Shown piece by piece: positions 1 to 11,805 of a stretch of DNA of 64,000 nucleotides (positions within the stretch are counted from its first letter, which is position 1; each line of letters begins with the position of its first letter). This DNA is from Chelydra serpentina (Eukaryota; Chordata; Testudines; Chelydridae): positions 10,620,001-10,684,000 of the forward strand of contig JBAIAC010000033.1 of NCBI GenBank assembly GCA_037349315.1. The letters are read 5' to 3'. Position numbers and translations under genes: made by a program. The notes below the pieces were generated by a model. That model saw nothing but the letters and a program-made list of their open reading frames with translations. It searched no databases and was not told the origin of the DNA.

Positions 1-354
1 TATCCTACCTGAAGCAGTGCGTTTGGTTTGCAGTGTGTCAGAGGCTCCCCTTGGGATAACAAGCCCGATACATATCAATTTCTTTGTTAAATTGATGAAC
101 TTATATAAGCTTGCAGTGTGCAGTGGACATAACTGGACACTGCAAGACAGAGGGTTGTTTCTGGGACCGGCGATATTGGCTAGTGTCATTCGCTTGCAAA
201 TAGCTGGGAGCAGCTTACATGCCAGGGGTGGTGTGTGAACAGCCCAGGAGTGGGGGTTCTCACAGCTGAGCAGGGTAAGGCTGGCTCCCAGAGTCAAGGA
301 TTGGAGTGGCCTACCAGATCACCAGTCCAGATAACACCAGAGGGGAATGTCACA
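1..354 (+). mobile_element. 3' portion of an LTR (retroviral or gypsy type), cut by the window edge
   Basis: The segment ends in TGTCACA at 348-354, the expected CA end of an LTR. It has the mixed composition and lack of ORF typical of U3/R/U5. The text from the window start (a short tract around CCCCTTGGGATAAC, then the CAGCCCAGGAGTGGGGG region at 240-258) resembles a common turtle LTR, but that is recognition from memory rather than alignment. The 5' end lies outside the window, so a solo LTR cannot be told from the end of a longer element. CR1-like sequence begins shortly after. Confidence 0.4.
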
Positions 355-377
355 CATGACCAGAGGGGACCATGAGG

Positions 378-745
378 AACTTCAGAGAAGCCTAAACAAG
401 CCTGGTGAAAGGGTAACATGATGGCAAATGAAATTCAGTGACTACATGTGCAAAATAATACACCCTGGAAGAAAAAATGTAAACTATTCCGACACCTACA
501 GAGTTCTGAAGTAACTGTATCAACCCAAGAAAGGGAACTGGACATCACTGTAGACAGCTCAATGAAAACCTCTGCTCAATGCACAGCTGTGGTCAAAAAA
601 GCTAACCAGATGTTAGGATGCATAAGGAACAGGACAGAGAATAACACCAAAAACATAATACCTTTACAAAAATAAATGGTGCAGCCTCACCATACATGTA
701 TTTTCTCTCAGGGGTAGAGCAGTCATTTGATGATGATCACCTAAG
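378..745 (+). mobile_element. CR1 LINE fragment, old and internally deleted
   Basis: A reading frame at about 448-675 gives the late part of a CR1 ORF2: a segment with TQERELDITVDSSMKTS, then a VKKANQMLG block, which is the hallmark of the region just after the CR1 reverse transcriptase. Upstream (420-445) is the characteristic ATGGCAAATGAAATTCAGTG stretch. After 680 the match jumps to a piece like the CR1 3' UTR (TTTGATGATGATCACCT, 727-743), so several hundred bases are missing in between. This is a dead 5'-truncated copy. Confidence 0.72.
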
Positions 746-794
746 TAGATATTAAGTATCAGGGGGTAGCCCTGTTAGTGTGTATCCACAAAAA

Positions 795-960
795 CAACAA
801 GGAGTCTGGTGGCACCTTAAAGACTAACAGATTTATTTGGGCATAAGCTTTCGTGGGTAAAAACCCCACTTCTTCAGATGCATGGAGTAAAAATTACAGA
901 TGCAGGCATTATTAAACTGACACATGAAGAGAAGGGAGTTACCTCACAAGTGGAGAACCA
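795..960 (+). repeat. Left inverted terminal arm of the GIY-YIG element
   Basis: Runs from ACAACAAGGAGTCTGGTGGC to GTGGAGAACCA and is matched in reverse complement at 1451-1615 with only scattered differences and small indels. It contains the segment around ATAAGCTTTCGTGGGT that also ends the copies near 26.8 kb and 38.6 kb. Confidence 0.8.
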
Positions 961-1429
961 ATTCCTGTAACAAACTTCATTGCTTACTCTGTCCCCATAT
1001 CTACTCTAGCGACACCATCAGAGGACCCAACCACATCAGCCACATCACAAGGGACTCATTCACGTGCACAGCTACTAATGTGATATATGCATCATGTGCC
1101 AGCAATGCCCCTCTGCCATGTACATTGGCCAAACCGGACAGTCTCTATGTAAAAGAATAAATGGACACAAATCGGACATCAGGAATGGTAACATACAAAA
1201 GCCAGTAGGAGAACACTTCAATCTTCCTGGATATTCTATAACAGATTTAAAAGTAGCCATACTTAAACAAAAAAACTTCACAAATAGACTTCAAAGAGAA
1301 ACTGCAGAACTAAAATTCATTTGCAAATTTAACACCATTAATTTGGGCTTGAATAGGGTCTGGCTGGCTCACTACAAAAGCAACTTTGCTTCCTCATCAA
1401 TTATTGGGGGTGAACTACATCCACCCTGA
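957..1429 (+). pseudogene. GIY-YIG endonuclease domain of a Penelope-like element, frameshifted
   Basis: The nicking-endonuclease domain normally fused behind the reverse transcriptase of Penelope-like elements. The first frame (to about 1090) carries a Cys-rich part with CLLCPHIYSS and a segment ending NVIYA. The second frame (from 1094) carries MCQQCPSAMYIGQTGQSL, with the YIG-x-T core, then KRINGH and the downstream LQRETAEL block. The paired cysteines followed by histidines fit the zinc-binding insert of animal Penelope endonucleases. Compared with the copy at 27095-27481, one C is missing near 1090 (ATGCATCATG here, ATGCCATCATG there), which explains the frame change. There is no RT domain upstream. 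Not functional. Confidence 0.75.
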
Positions 1430-1450
1430 TTGTATTGGCCCTGTTAACAC

Positions 1451-1615
1451 TGGTTCTCCACTTGTGAGGTAACTCCTGTCTCTTCATGTGTCAGTATAAT
1501 AATGCCTGCATCTGTAATTTTCACTCCATGCATCTGAAGAAGTGTGTTTTTTACCCACGAAAGCTTAAGCCCAAATAAATGTTAGTCTTTAAGGTGCCAC
1601 TGGACTCCTTGTTGT
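1451..1615 (-). repeat. Right inverted terminal arm of the GIY-YIG element
   Basis: Reverse complement of 795-960. It starts at TGGTTCTCCACTTGTGAGGT and ends at GGACTCCTTGTTGT. Both arms have diverged by only a few percent plus short indels, so the two ends were recently identical. Confidence 0.8.
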
Positions 1616-1617
1616 CT

Positions 1618-4600
1618 AAGTAGATATTGCATCCCCTATGACCATCTCCTCCAGTAGCTTGTTGCGCTGTTGTGAAAATATGCTATGCACTGCAGTATAG
1701 CAGTGCCAACTTGCCTGCTACCATGCCCTTGCCCACCACCATCACAGCATCCGATTGTGCATTCCTGCTTCTGGAAAACTAAAAGGGGACATGCAGGAGA
1801 TTTATGGGCAAAGCCAAATGTGATAGTTCCATGAGGAGTAAGATCTTTTGGCCAATAGTAACGGCCTCCATGCAGGTACTACTGATGGCGGTATACAGTT
1901 GCAGAAGTACATCTGTTGTGCTAACATGCCCAGTGCTAATATGTAAAGTACATGTGATTACATATAATTTTGGGAAAATCTAAATTTCTAATATGTAATT
2001 ACATGAAGCACATATGACCATTTGGAGGTTTCACATATCAGTCAAATATATAAAAAAATAATACTGTATATTCAGCATATGAAGAAATGGAGCTGAACCA
2101 GCATAAGGCAGAAGGAGAGGGATGGAGGCATTGAACATGGTGTGGGACGGTGAGAGCTGACAATGAGAAAAACCAGGTAGGGAACTAACCGGCACAATGT
2201 TAGGATGCTGGGAGAAGGTGTAGCAGAATGGGGGAGAGGGGAAGCAGCTGGGCCTCACTAATGGAAACCTCCAGTGCTTTTTTTCAAATCATAGAGTCTA
2301 TTATAAAAAAAGGGGTTTAAAAATAACCATTTACTGTATAAACAATACATCCTATTAATCCCCTGGAGGCTACTCCTGTTTCTGTGAGCAGATAAAGAAT
2401 CTTTCTCTCTTGCACATGCACACATTAGTTTATATGGAAAAAAGCATTCTGCTCTGAGAGGTTTTTAGTACAATTCAACATTAAAAAGATCTTTTGTGGG
2501 TTTTGTGTAGTTTGTTTTAAGTTAACTTGTTTTGTACAGGCAGATGAAGTGTGTAGAGTTGTAGGTGATGACGGATAATATGTATCGTATGTATCACCAA
2601 TTCCCTTATTTATCATATTCCTTCATATTCCACACTCTATTTAGCTGCTTTTCCTATATTTACTTGTTTTGTAAATTAAGTAAAATTGTTTAACCATACT
2701 CACACTTTGTAGTGATTTTCTGTTGTTAAAGGACAAGTTCTATCATATCTGTATAGTATATTGTTTAAATTAAAAATCACACTAAGAAAAATTGTTAAAT
2801 AAGCATAGTGTGAATGAGTCATGGAAGCCAGAGCCATGGCTCATTAACCAATTAGTTATTGTTTAATTGAAGATTGAGCCAATTTAGCTGAACAAGAAAT
2901 AATCAATTGTTTCGAACATGCAGAAAATCACATACATCATGTATTTAGAGTTTGTGCCTTCCTAGCTCATGTAAGAAGGATAGTACAGGACAGAGCATTC
3001 CAGGCTTCTCAACCTGAAATGACTGCTAGAGCAGTAACTTGGAGGAGAACAGTTTTCAGGTTCTGTTTTTTTCTGCAGTCAATATTTTATGGTTTTAATT
3101 TATATGAAATTGTGGTTTTGTACATTTTATGTGAGGGGAAGATCTGTATATAATGGTAACGGAGTGGATCCACAGGTATGCTGAGTTTCCTTCGAGTTGT
3201 ATGAACAGTGCAAAGTTAACTCATACTAGCTGAAGAATACCAAGGCTATGGTGCCCATCATAAGTGTGTGTTGGGGGCAAGAAGTGGTATATATCATATC
3301 TGAGGCAGGGGGAGGTCCTAGGACTAGGGGCCCTAATGTAGCACAATAAATAAAATCCAGGAAGCATTAAAGTAACCATTTCAACTGGACTTCAGCCAGA
3401 CAGATTCCTTTCCAGTCCATCATTCTGGGAAGTATATCCTCAGCCCTCTCTAAAACTCCTATCAAACAAACATATTTTGCAGCTCTCTATGGTGTTCAGA
3501 CATAACGTCTGTCTCTTTTGCAGAGAGGTTGTAGTGTTTGGGGGTAAGAGGAAGGTGATGTATGCTGAAATATAGGAAGACATAATCTCAGAACTTTGAC
3601 ATACAGGGGACTTGTACCTTTTCTAATGTAATCTTGATCTGTTTTGTGTATAATGCACATACAGGAACAAACCCTCATACAAGGTGTCAAATAATGACCA
3701 AACAGACAAACTCATCTGACTTTAGATTCTGACTCCTTGTTCTTCTCCCTTCTTCATTGGCCATAAGAATAATAAATCTGGTTACCTGAGTTACATTTAT
3801 GGATATGGGGGTAAGGAAGGAGGAGCTTTCATTTTCCCTGAAAAATCACCATTGTGTAAAAATAAGATGGGAACTTCCAGTCCCAAAATATTTTGAGACA
3901 GTTATAAATGGCTGAAAAAAGGGGCTTAAACTGGAAAACCTTTTTCAACCCTTAACTATACCATTCATGATGCATTCATACTCAAATATATTTATGCCAC
4001 ATATTTGGTCATAAGTTATCACAAATACTTCTATGTCAAAAGTCATTATGTAAATTTCAAATATTTATATACATTGGCTTTATAATGTGCTTGTGGAGGT
4101 CTCTAAATTATGCCCAAACCAAGGACATTGTTTCTATACGTAAATGGGAAAAATCAGGAAACTAAAAACCAAAAGGTAAATAGCATCTTAAAATGAGAAT
4201 GTTTTGGTCCTCAAACCAAGCTTCACATCTTATGAATAATATGGTTATTCCACATTAATGGCAACAAAAGCTTGGCAGCATCCTACACATGTACATATTT
4301 CACACACAAACATACACTTTCAAATATGATAAGAAGGTAACTAGGATATAAAAACGATAATGTTTTGGTCCTCCAACCAAGACACCAGGTCAACTGATTT
4401 AAAATACAGATCAAGAGGATTAACCTTGCATTTATTCCTAAAACAGTTTTACAAAGACATAAACTCTATATAGGAAAACTACCCTGAAACAGTTAAAAAA
4501 AATACTGCAACTTAATGCTTCTAAAAGCATAATTTTTCATTAGGTAGACTTTCACTTTTTCTTAAGTTGGGACATTAAAATAGCCACTGCTCTTTAAATT

Positions 4601-4618
4601 ACATAACAAGGTGATATG
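1618..4618. other. Gene-free AT-rich sequence
   Basis: About 3 kb of AT-rich DNA. Open frames are at most 75 codons, with no recognisable domain or convincing splice-site pair. Nothing else supported. Confidence 0.5.
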
Positions 4619-5328
4619 ATGACTGCCTAGGAAAGAGTACTGCGGAAAGGGATCTGGGGGTCATAGTGGACCAAAAACTAAATATGGGTCAACAGTGTAA
4701 TGCTGTTGCAAAAAAAGCCAACATCATCTTAGGACGTATTAGCAGGAGTACTATAAGCAAGACACAAGAAGTAATTCTTCCGCTCTACTCTGCACTGATT
4801 AGGCCTCAGCTAGAGTATTGTGTCCAGTTCTGGGCACCACATTACAGGAAGGATGTGGACAAATTGGAGAGAGTCCAGAGAAGACCGACAAAAATGACTA
4901 AAGGTCTAGAAAACATGACCTATGAGGGAAGATTGAAAAAATTGGGTTTGTTTAGTCTGGAAAAGAGAAGACTGAGGGGGGACATGATAACAGTTTTCAA
5001 GTATGTAAAAGGCTGTTACAAGGAGGAGAGAGAAAAATTGTTTTACTTAACCTCTGAGGATAGGACAAGAAGCAATGGGCTTAAATTGCTGCAAGGGAGG
5101 TTTAGGTTGGACATTAAAAAAACTTCCTAACTGTCAGAGTGGTTAAGCACTGGAATAAATTGCCTAGGGAGGTTGTGGAATCTCCATAATTAGAGATTTT
5201 TAAGAGCAGGTTAGACAAACACCTGTCAGGGATGGTCTAGATAATACTTAGTCCTGTCAGGAGTGCAGGAGACTGGACTAGATGACCTCTCAAGGTCCCT
5301 TCCAGTCCTATGATTCTAGGATTATGAC
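4619..5328 (+). mobile_element. CR1 LINE, 5'-truncated 3' end
   Basis: Contains the last part of CR1 ORF2 followed by the short 3' UTR. The 3' end reads GATGACCTCTCAAGGTCCCT, then TTCCAGTCCTATGATTCTAG (5281-5320), the classic CR1 terminus with its ATTCTATG-type tail. The 5' truncation is typical of incomplete reverse transcription. Plus-strand orientation. Confidence 0.9.
4628..5210 (+). pseudogene. CR1 ORF2 C-terminal region (post-reverse-transcriptase domain)
   Basis: The frame at 4666-5130 encodes the region after the RT catalytic blocks: a VAKKANIILGRI block, RPQLEYCVQFWAPHYRKD, LERVQRRPTKMTKGLE, and SLEKRRLRGDMITVFKYVKG, all signature CR1 blocks in the right order. The frame ends at a TAA at 5128-5130 that follows an A-run (5116-5122). 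In another frame the reading continues with VVKHWN and LPREVVESP, so an indel in the A-run probably broke the frame. The endonuclease and catalytic RT domains are absent because of 5' truncation. Confidence 0.85.
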
Positions 5329-5770
5329 ATCTTTGACATATGACAAGTGTTTTATAACATTTCCAATATTTTGTTAAAAGTTATATAAAATAATTTACTA
5401 TATGTTCAAGCACATTTTAACTAGTTTACAAGAAAAGAAAAACGGTTTTAATTAGTATTTCATTTTTTGAGTTTCAAGGTAATTTCTTTAAAAACAATGT
5501 GAAATCATTAATTTTTCTAAGTTAATTAAAGGGCAGTGTTCCAAAGAGTCAGGTTCTAAGACCCCTGTACGGACATGCAGAGCTCTTCTCGCTGATTCAC
5601 CTTGATATCAAGTGCTTAACATTTTGCACAGATTCAGAGTTATTTCTGTTGACTCACCCTGGCGTCTAGGGCTAGACTAGATGATTTCTCTTAGCTCCAA
5701 ACAGAGTGAAATCTTCATCCTGCTCCAGCCCCTTTACAGTATGTAAAAGGGGCAGAGTGGCATAAGTGGA
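5329..5770. other. Gene-free spacer
   Basis: AT-rich up to about 5540, then mixed composition. No ORF, repeat or motif that I can support. Confidence 0.4.
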
Positions 5771-6310
5771 CTGTGATGGAGTTTACAGACCCCACACAGA
5801 CATTAACAGGGAATGAAGGAACAGCACTGGGCCAAGAGGACACCACCCCTCAGCAACTGCGGAGCATGCTCAAAATGGAAGATCTGCTCAAAAGGGAACA
5901 GTGATAGTCAAGCTGGGGGGAGAGTGAAGTGACTGTCTGAAGAGAGGAAGCCAGTTTTCAGCTTTTGGGGACAGAGTGATCCCTAGAGAAGGGTCTGGAT
6001 TGCAGGTAAGATCCCAATAAGGAGGATAGGGCTCTCACCCTTTTCTCTTCCCAGCTGAGGGAGGGAACTGAACATTAGGAAGGGGGCCAGGGAATACTTA
6101 TTTGACCAACTGAGTCTCTGAGACTGATTGGGGACTCCCCACTAGAGAAGATAAGGGCTGCAACCAAGCCCCAAGCTGAAGAGAGAATGGGGCTGGGGAG
6201 GTAGGAAGTAACCCAGGGGAGGCTGGTCAGGTGTGCCAGGAAGAGGCCTATCTCCCTTGGGCCCTGGGCCAGCACCTAGTGAAGAGGGAGGGCCCGTGTC
6301 CCCTTTCTAC
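5771..6310 (+). mobile_element. Possible LTR
   Basis: The sequence starts TGTGATGGAGTTTACAGACC, close in style to the two better LTR candidates at 16176 (TGTGACGGAG) and 43288 (TGTGATAGGG). A possible CA end is at 6309 (TTTCTACA). Composition is purine-rich with no ORF. No matching 4-6 bp target duplication is visible and the end is uncertain, so this is tentative. Confidence 0.3.
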
Positions 6311-7369
6311 AGAATTTGGCTCTTTGCAGAATGAGAAAAAAATATTCCCTAAAAAATAACGACACAGACAAAGTTAGGTGCTCTTCTTTATTATTGCATA
6401 GGTACAGTCTTCCCCTGATATACATGTAGACCACCTTTTTGTTCCTGGTGCCTTCTCCTTTCACCCTGTTTATCATATTCATGCTTATGTTCGGTGTATT
6501 CTTATGGTTATCTCCATGATCTCTCCCATGTCTTTCTGTTTTATTGTTTTACATGGTTATTTCTGAAAAGTAAATAAAATTATTACAAAAAATGCCTAAA
6601 ATAGGGATTACACTTGGGTGTCAATGACCCTCTTAGTCTCTGCCATCTCACACTTGAGCAAACTGTATAGTAAACTTTTCCACAAAACTACATAATTCCT
6701 GAGCTCCCAGACACTGCATCAAGTTATAAAACTTAAAACCCACAAAGCATACTCCAGATCTGTTTCAGGCTTCCAGCATTTGTCTTTGCGTAAAAGATCT
6801 TAACAACACATCCATATAATCTTCTACAGTCACATTGACTTTCCTGTGGCTTTTGTGACTTCCCTGTGTTGTTGAATCTTCTTCATAAATACACACACCG
6901 AGGCACCTTGAGTAGAGCGAAGTCTCTTGAATTCTTGTACTCCTTCCTGTTTTTCCTCTTAACCAGCAGAAAAAATACAGCCAGTTTCTAATCTTAAAAC
7001 ATCCTCTCAGCTCACTAGACATTTGGATTGTACATTTTTCAACACATTGGGTACATTTTGGGAGCATGCAATCCCTATGTGCTACTGTATTCCTTCTCTG
7101 TGTGTGCCTTGATGCCTATTCAATGGGATTGCAAGTCAGGCCCAGAGGCCTTTTTCTGCCGAGTGCATAGGCACTTACACTAAAATGTCTGATGACCTTT
7201 AGCTTGCTGTGGTGGCTATAAAACCACTAAGACCTCTTTAATTTTTAATGTTGTGTGTCTCAGTGTATCATTTATTAAATGTCATGTCATTTTTATTTTT
7301 ATTTAGTATTTATATTAAGGTAGTTCCCTGGAGCACCAAGATCAAGGAGCATAATAGCAACCAATTAGT
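6311..7369. other. Gene-free stretch next to a Myb/SANT remnant
   Basis: A 100-codon minus-strand frame at 6765-7067 (Cys-rich start, Lys/Arg/Ser-rich end) is the longest ORF. I recognise no domain in it. It lies downstream, on the same strand, of the Myb/SANT-like pseudogene, so it could be 3' sequence of that copy, but nothing shows this directly. Confidence 0.3.
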
Positions 7370-7955
7370 GTGCCACATCCTCCTGGACATCTTCTAGTGC
7401 TGAAAGGATCGTTCTGTCTCCTTTCTTATCCAATGCTTGGTTCTCCACTGGTGAAGTGGGGGACGTATCAGGGTCTCTGAAGATTTTTTTTTTAAAAGCT
7501 GTGCATTAATGGGGGCATTAAATTATACCTACCTGAGTCTCCTTCCCCTTCCTCTGATTTCGGTTTGGCTCTCTCTTTCGGTTTGGCTGGGTCTTAAAGA
7601 CCTCCTGGATGTCCATGGGCTCTGCATCCTCCATGTCCCCCTCCTCAACTAACTCTTATTCATGTGCAGTTCTGGGATGCCTTCCTCCACATGTCATGGG
7701 TGGTGATGGGGTCTCCACTCAGTCTGGCAGTGAGCGCCACATAGTGGTGAACAAAAATAGCAACCCTGAGAGACAGTGCCGGATGTTTCGTTGACCTCCT
7801 TTGGCTTCTTGCAGGACTGTTGCAGTTCCTTCCATTTTGCCTGACATTGGAACGTGTCCCTTTTGCACCCCAGTTTCTGCATGTCCTCTACAATATCTAA
7901 ATAAACAACTTTATTCCTGCAGGAATTCCACAACTGGGCTTGCACTGCTCCTTCC
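7370..7955 (-). pseudogene. Decayed Myb/SANT-like DNA-binding-domain gene copy
   Basis: On the minus strand, 7694-7945 encodes QAQLWNSCRNKVVYLDIVED, then a helix rich in K/Q/C with FQCQAKWKELQQSCKKPKEV and NETSG. This follows the layout of the Myb/SANT-like domain (Myb_DNA-bind_4 type) found in large families of turtle and fish proteins, some related to PIF/Harbinger accessory proteins and annotated as ZSCAN29-like. The tryptophan/aromatic spacing and the NG/NETSG turn fit. After a frame change an acidic linker (VEEGDMEDAEPMD) follows. A splice-donor-like site, CAG|GTAGGTATAA, falls at 7533/7532, and an acceptor-like CAG is at 7479-7477, with an acidic second-exon-like piece (SPTSPVENQALDKK) below it. 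The frames are broken, so this is a dead copy. The apparent intron argues for DNA-level duplication rather than a processed retrocopy. Confidence 0.55.
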
Positions 7956-10542
7956 CCTCACAGGCTGACTTGTTTCCTAGACCAAGTTGCACCATGAGGT
8001 TTAGCTGGACTTTTAGTTGTAGCTCTACATGGAGCCATATCTGTGGGCTCATAAAGATGGGCTAATATAGGTGGGCCAGCAGGTAGAGAAGCATTTCCAA
8101 ATGTTGCTGGAGATTTTAAGGGGTGGGTGGACTTCCAGTCACTGTGACTACTGGGCATTATAATTCAAAAATTCAATCAGAGCAATCAATGTTGTGGGGG
8201 CAGTGGCATTACAGGATTGTTGCTGGAGGACTGTTTGTACTGGTATAGGTAAAACAGCATCCACATAAGCACGATAGCATTGGAAGACTGCCTGTAGAAT
8301 ACTTATGTTGCTTGGGGAAGTGGTTTAACTTGACTGGCAGAAGTTCAGGATATTGTTGGCAGGACTCAAAACTGTATGGACATATATCAGGCTGTGCCAA
8401 TTGAAGGCAAGTTTTATCAATAAAACTTTGTGGCATAGACCCGGTCTATATATGTGCCTGGGTAGTTGGATTGTATCAGCCAACCTTCAATATACCTGAT
8501 GAGGTTTAAAGAGGTACTGTGTCGTTAATTAGGACCTCATCCTATCTTATCTCCCCCTGCCTATGGGACTGTGGAGAAAGTCTTTAGCAGTGTGATGAAA
8601 TAAATATAATCCAGCCCCATGAGAGCAGAAAGGAAGAATCCCATTTTGAGGGTATTTGATAGTAATTTAGCTAGAGTATCATATCTCCATCAGGGTAACT
8701 AGTACCATTCATCTTATGGAATACTTTGATTAATATTTCTTTTTTATAGTTTAAGGAACTAGCCTCAAAGGTCTTTTTCATGAGGACTAATATAGCATTT
8801 CAAGATCCAGCCATTTTGCTTTCCATGTTTTCTCTCATGTTCTTTGATTAAATGCCTCTTTGGGCTTATCAAATATAAATTGTGTCAGACTGCACCATTT
8901 GTAGAAATTCTGTCTGCATGGTTTCCAAAAAAAGCAATGTATATTTCTCTAATTTTTGGAAGAAGGTTAAAAATGTCCAAAAAGGACTCTGCTGAGCTGC
9001 CAGCCTGATATAGGGGTTGCTGTGTCAGAATATCAGTAAATAGAGATTGTATAATGCCACAACTTGGGGAAGACTGATTATCCCCTAAAAAGCCCAGAAA
9101 ACACTTAAAGGAAATAGCAGGAAAATCTTTTCACATAATTTATTACACTACTTTCTTTCACTTGGGTGGATGGGAATTATTTAAGATCCAACCCTATTTT
9201 TCTATCCACCAACTCCAAATCCCCCATCCTGCACAACCCTTGCCTAAGGAGGGCTCAATGCATTTTTTTCAAAGCTCATCAACACTGCTGAGTGTTGACC
9301 AGGGAACCATGTGAAATGCTGCAGATTGACACACATTCATCTTCTCTAGAGAGTCAAAAAATGTTCAGATTTCTTGACTGAAAAATAATTTATTTCCCTG
9401 CAAAAATGTTGTCTTCTTTTTTTTTTTTTTAAAGCAGCTCTACTTTCCTTTTCTTCTCTTTTGCTCTGGGGTTGAATGTACTACCATTTTACAGATGCTT
9501 CTTTCTTTTTTACTCACACATAATTAACAGATTTCTGTGGACTGGCTTATATTAGCTCACTGAGTAAGACATTTCAGGACAGAAAAATCTAGCTAGTGTT
9601 CACAAGCAGACAACTCACATGTGTTTTGATATTAAAAAGTAGTATTAAAAGAACCTTTTAATTAATCTCTCATGAGTTCTGATTTCCAAGAACTAAAGGG
9701 GTGGTTCCAGTATGGCCAAAACAGTTCTCAGAAGTGAATGCCAAATAGAATATTAAGACAGACATACTACAGTACTAGAATTTTCACAGGATAAAATCTA
9801 GTGAAGTATTTGAAAACCCATTCATACTGACACTTGTTATTTGCTATTTTTAAACACAAGGCTGTGAGCCTACACCAGGAATTGCCACTGCCATTGTTTC
9901 CTCATATATAAAACAGTCCATCTTTTTTAAACACAATGGTGGAATAAAATAATCTACCAGTAAAAGAAAAATATAACCATTCTGCAAGGCAAATTAAAAT
10001 TATGGCCCAGTTTCTGGCATGAGATATACATAGGTTCTGGCTCAAAAAACAGAATAAATTTACACACATTATATATATATATAATTATAAACTCCTCTAG
10101 GCATTTACTATATGTTTGTACAGCAGCTATCATGAAGGTTCCAACCCTGGTTTAATCTTCTAAGCAGTATCCCAATACAAATAAAAAGTGCAGGGAAAAA
10201 TCTGCTTGCAAGAGCAGAAGAAACTGAAATTGTGGCATTGCACTTCTTTATACATTGGTCAAGAAACCTTATTTTTCAAAGTAAAAATACTAGATTAGTA
10301 AGACTAACAGAAACTGAAGAATAACAGATAAAGCACTAGTTTTCAAGATGCTTATATTTAAGTGAAGGAGAAGTGTGTCCATTTTTTACAAGCTGATCTG
10401 TGAGTGGCTATAAACAGAACCTAGTTCTGGAATTAAAATATTTGAGGTTAGACCCTCAGCTGCATGAGGTAGGGAAGCAATGGTGGCTCTAACCCATCTT
10501 CTGTTTCTCTTGATCCTGGGGCTAGCCAAGGGATGAACCAAT
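7956..10542. other. Gene-free stretch
   Basis: Two 66-75 codon minus-strand frames (7958-8158, 8209-8436) lie just upstream of the Myb/SANT remnant but show no recognisable domain. The rest is AT-rich with a T-run at 9419-9432 and a short (AT)n at 10072-10083. A piece at about 10118-10182 resembles an ancient CR1/L3 3' end (TGTTTGTACAGC and CCAATACAAATAAA). Confidence 0.4.
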
Positions 10543-10550
10543 CCCCACTA

Positions 10551-10739
10551 CACAGCCGGCTCCAGGCACCAGCAAAGGAAGCAAGTGCTTGGGGCGGCAC
10601 ATGTGAAGGGGCGGCATTCCGGCCATTCCGGGGACGGCACATTTCAAGGGCCACTTTTTTTTTTTTTGCTCCGGCGGCAGCTCTGGCTGCGTCTTTTTTT
10701 TTGCTGCTTGGAGCAGCAAAAGAGCTAGAGCCGGCCCTG
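10551..10739. mobile_element. Non-autonomous hAT element (MITE), 189 bp, 8-bp TSD
   Basis: Flanked by a perfect 8-bp direct repeat CCCCACTA (10543-10550 and 10740-10747), the target duplication length of hAT transposons. The ends are inverted: CACAGCCGGCTCC on the left and CTAGAGCCGGCCCTG on the right, both derivable from CAGGGCCGGCTC. The interior is GC-rich with a T-run at 10656-10669. No coding capacity. A related piece in the opposite orientation sits inside the element at 44519-44938. Confidence 0.85.
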
Positions 10740-10747
10740 CCCCACTA

Positions 10748-11797
10748 TACATCAGTGTAGCCATAGGCTGTGGTCCCAGCTTTATACCCTTTACATTGTT
10801 GAGCTGGTGCAAAGGAGTCTCGACCAGAACCAGGAATCTGATCCTTCGATTCAAATAGTTCAAGTTATAATGAAAGAGAGGCACATTTTTCTCTAGCTTG
10901 TGGCTCTGGCTAATTATCTTTCTGTTCTGCCACTTTATAAAGACTGATCATCTCAGACTGAAACAAGAGGGCTTCCACAAAATGCTCTCACTGAGGCTAT
11001 GCTTAAACCCCATGCACCCACATGTGCATGTACTCCCACAGTAAAGGGATGAATATATGGGGAGTCTATTCATTTATTTTTTCATTCAATCATACCATCA
11101 CCTAGCAAACTTACATTAAGGGCACATCTCTGGAAATGTTAATATTTAGTTCTTCAAAATATAGGGTAAAATCCACATTGTGCAGGGGGCCAGCACAAGG
11201 CCTGCAAACCTATTAAATCCCACTTAAGCTCCCAAGGATAAAGTTTAAATGGGACTTAAGCGCTTAGGCTTTGTGCTGGTCTTTAGCACACGGGTAAATT
11301 CTACTCATAGTGACTTTACCCAGTGTTCATTTTGTGTAATCTGAAGTGAGGGTGAAGACTCTGTAGAGGAGCTGGTTATCAACTCATCCTAAAGAAAACA
11401 AACACACACACAAATATTTGGTGCAATCTGGTGTACTCCAAAGGAAAAAAAATTGCTCTTCAAAGTATGTTAATTAGCCCCAGGATTAAATAATTGCTAT
11501 CAGAGTAATTTAGCAGTGTCCAGAGCAGACTGCATGACTTAAAAGACAGGGAAATCAACCCAATCCTGCGTTAAAATGGTGATGAAATTTTAACAACAGG
11601 CTTTTGTTAACACCTTTGTAACAAAGCTATTCCAATAGTACATTGTAAAATAGTGATAAATTTAAAAAAGACCCTAAATTAAAAAACTCTGTTTCTAAAT
11701 ATAAACTGTTAGGTCCTCAAGGAAGGATCCATGCCTTTTTGTGTGTTTGTACAACACTTAGCTTGTGGTCTCAGTTTAAGAGAGAGTGAATATGTGT
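10748..11797. other. Gene-free stretch
   Basis: AT-rich, no ORF of note. A short stretch near 11710-11765 (TTTGTGTGTTTGTACAACAC) resembles an ancient CR1/L3-type 3' end. Nothing else supported. Confidence 0.35.
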
Positions 11798-11805
11798 AAA
11801 TGAGG

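Larger units (their letters stand above)
780..1617. mobile_element. Penelope-like GIY-YIG element flanked by inverted terminal repeats
   Basis: A compact element of about 0.84 kb. It consists of a broken GIY-YIG endonuclease reading frame (957-1429, plus strand) framed by two roughly 165-bp arms that are inverted copies of each other (795-960 and 1451-1615). GIY-YIG domains joined to retroelements are the mark of Penelope-like elements, whose terminal repeats may lie in direct or inverted orientation. No reverse transcriptase is present, so this is a deleted or truncated copy. A second copy lies at 26776-27481 and a lone terminal piece at 38558-38645. The assignment to Penelope rests on the endonuclease and termini only. 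Confidence 0.72.

Noticed and set aside
6765..7067. 100-codon minus-strand frame downstream of the Myb/SANT remnant
   Set aside because: No domain recognised; a link to the remnant is only positional.
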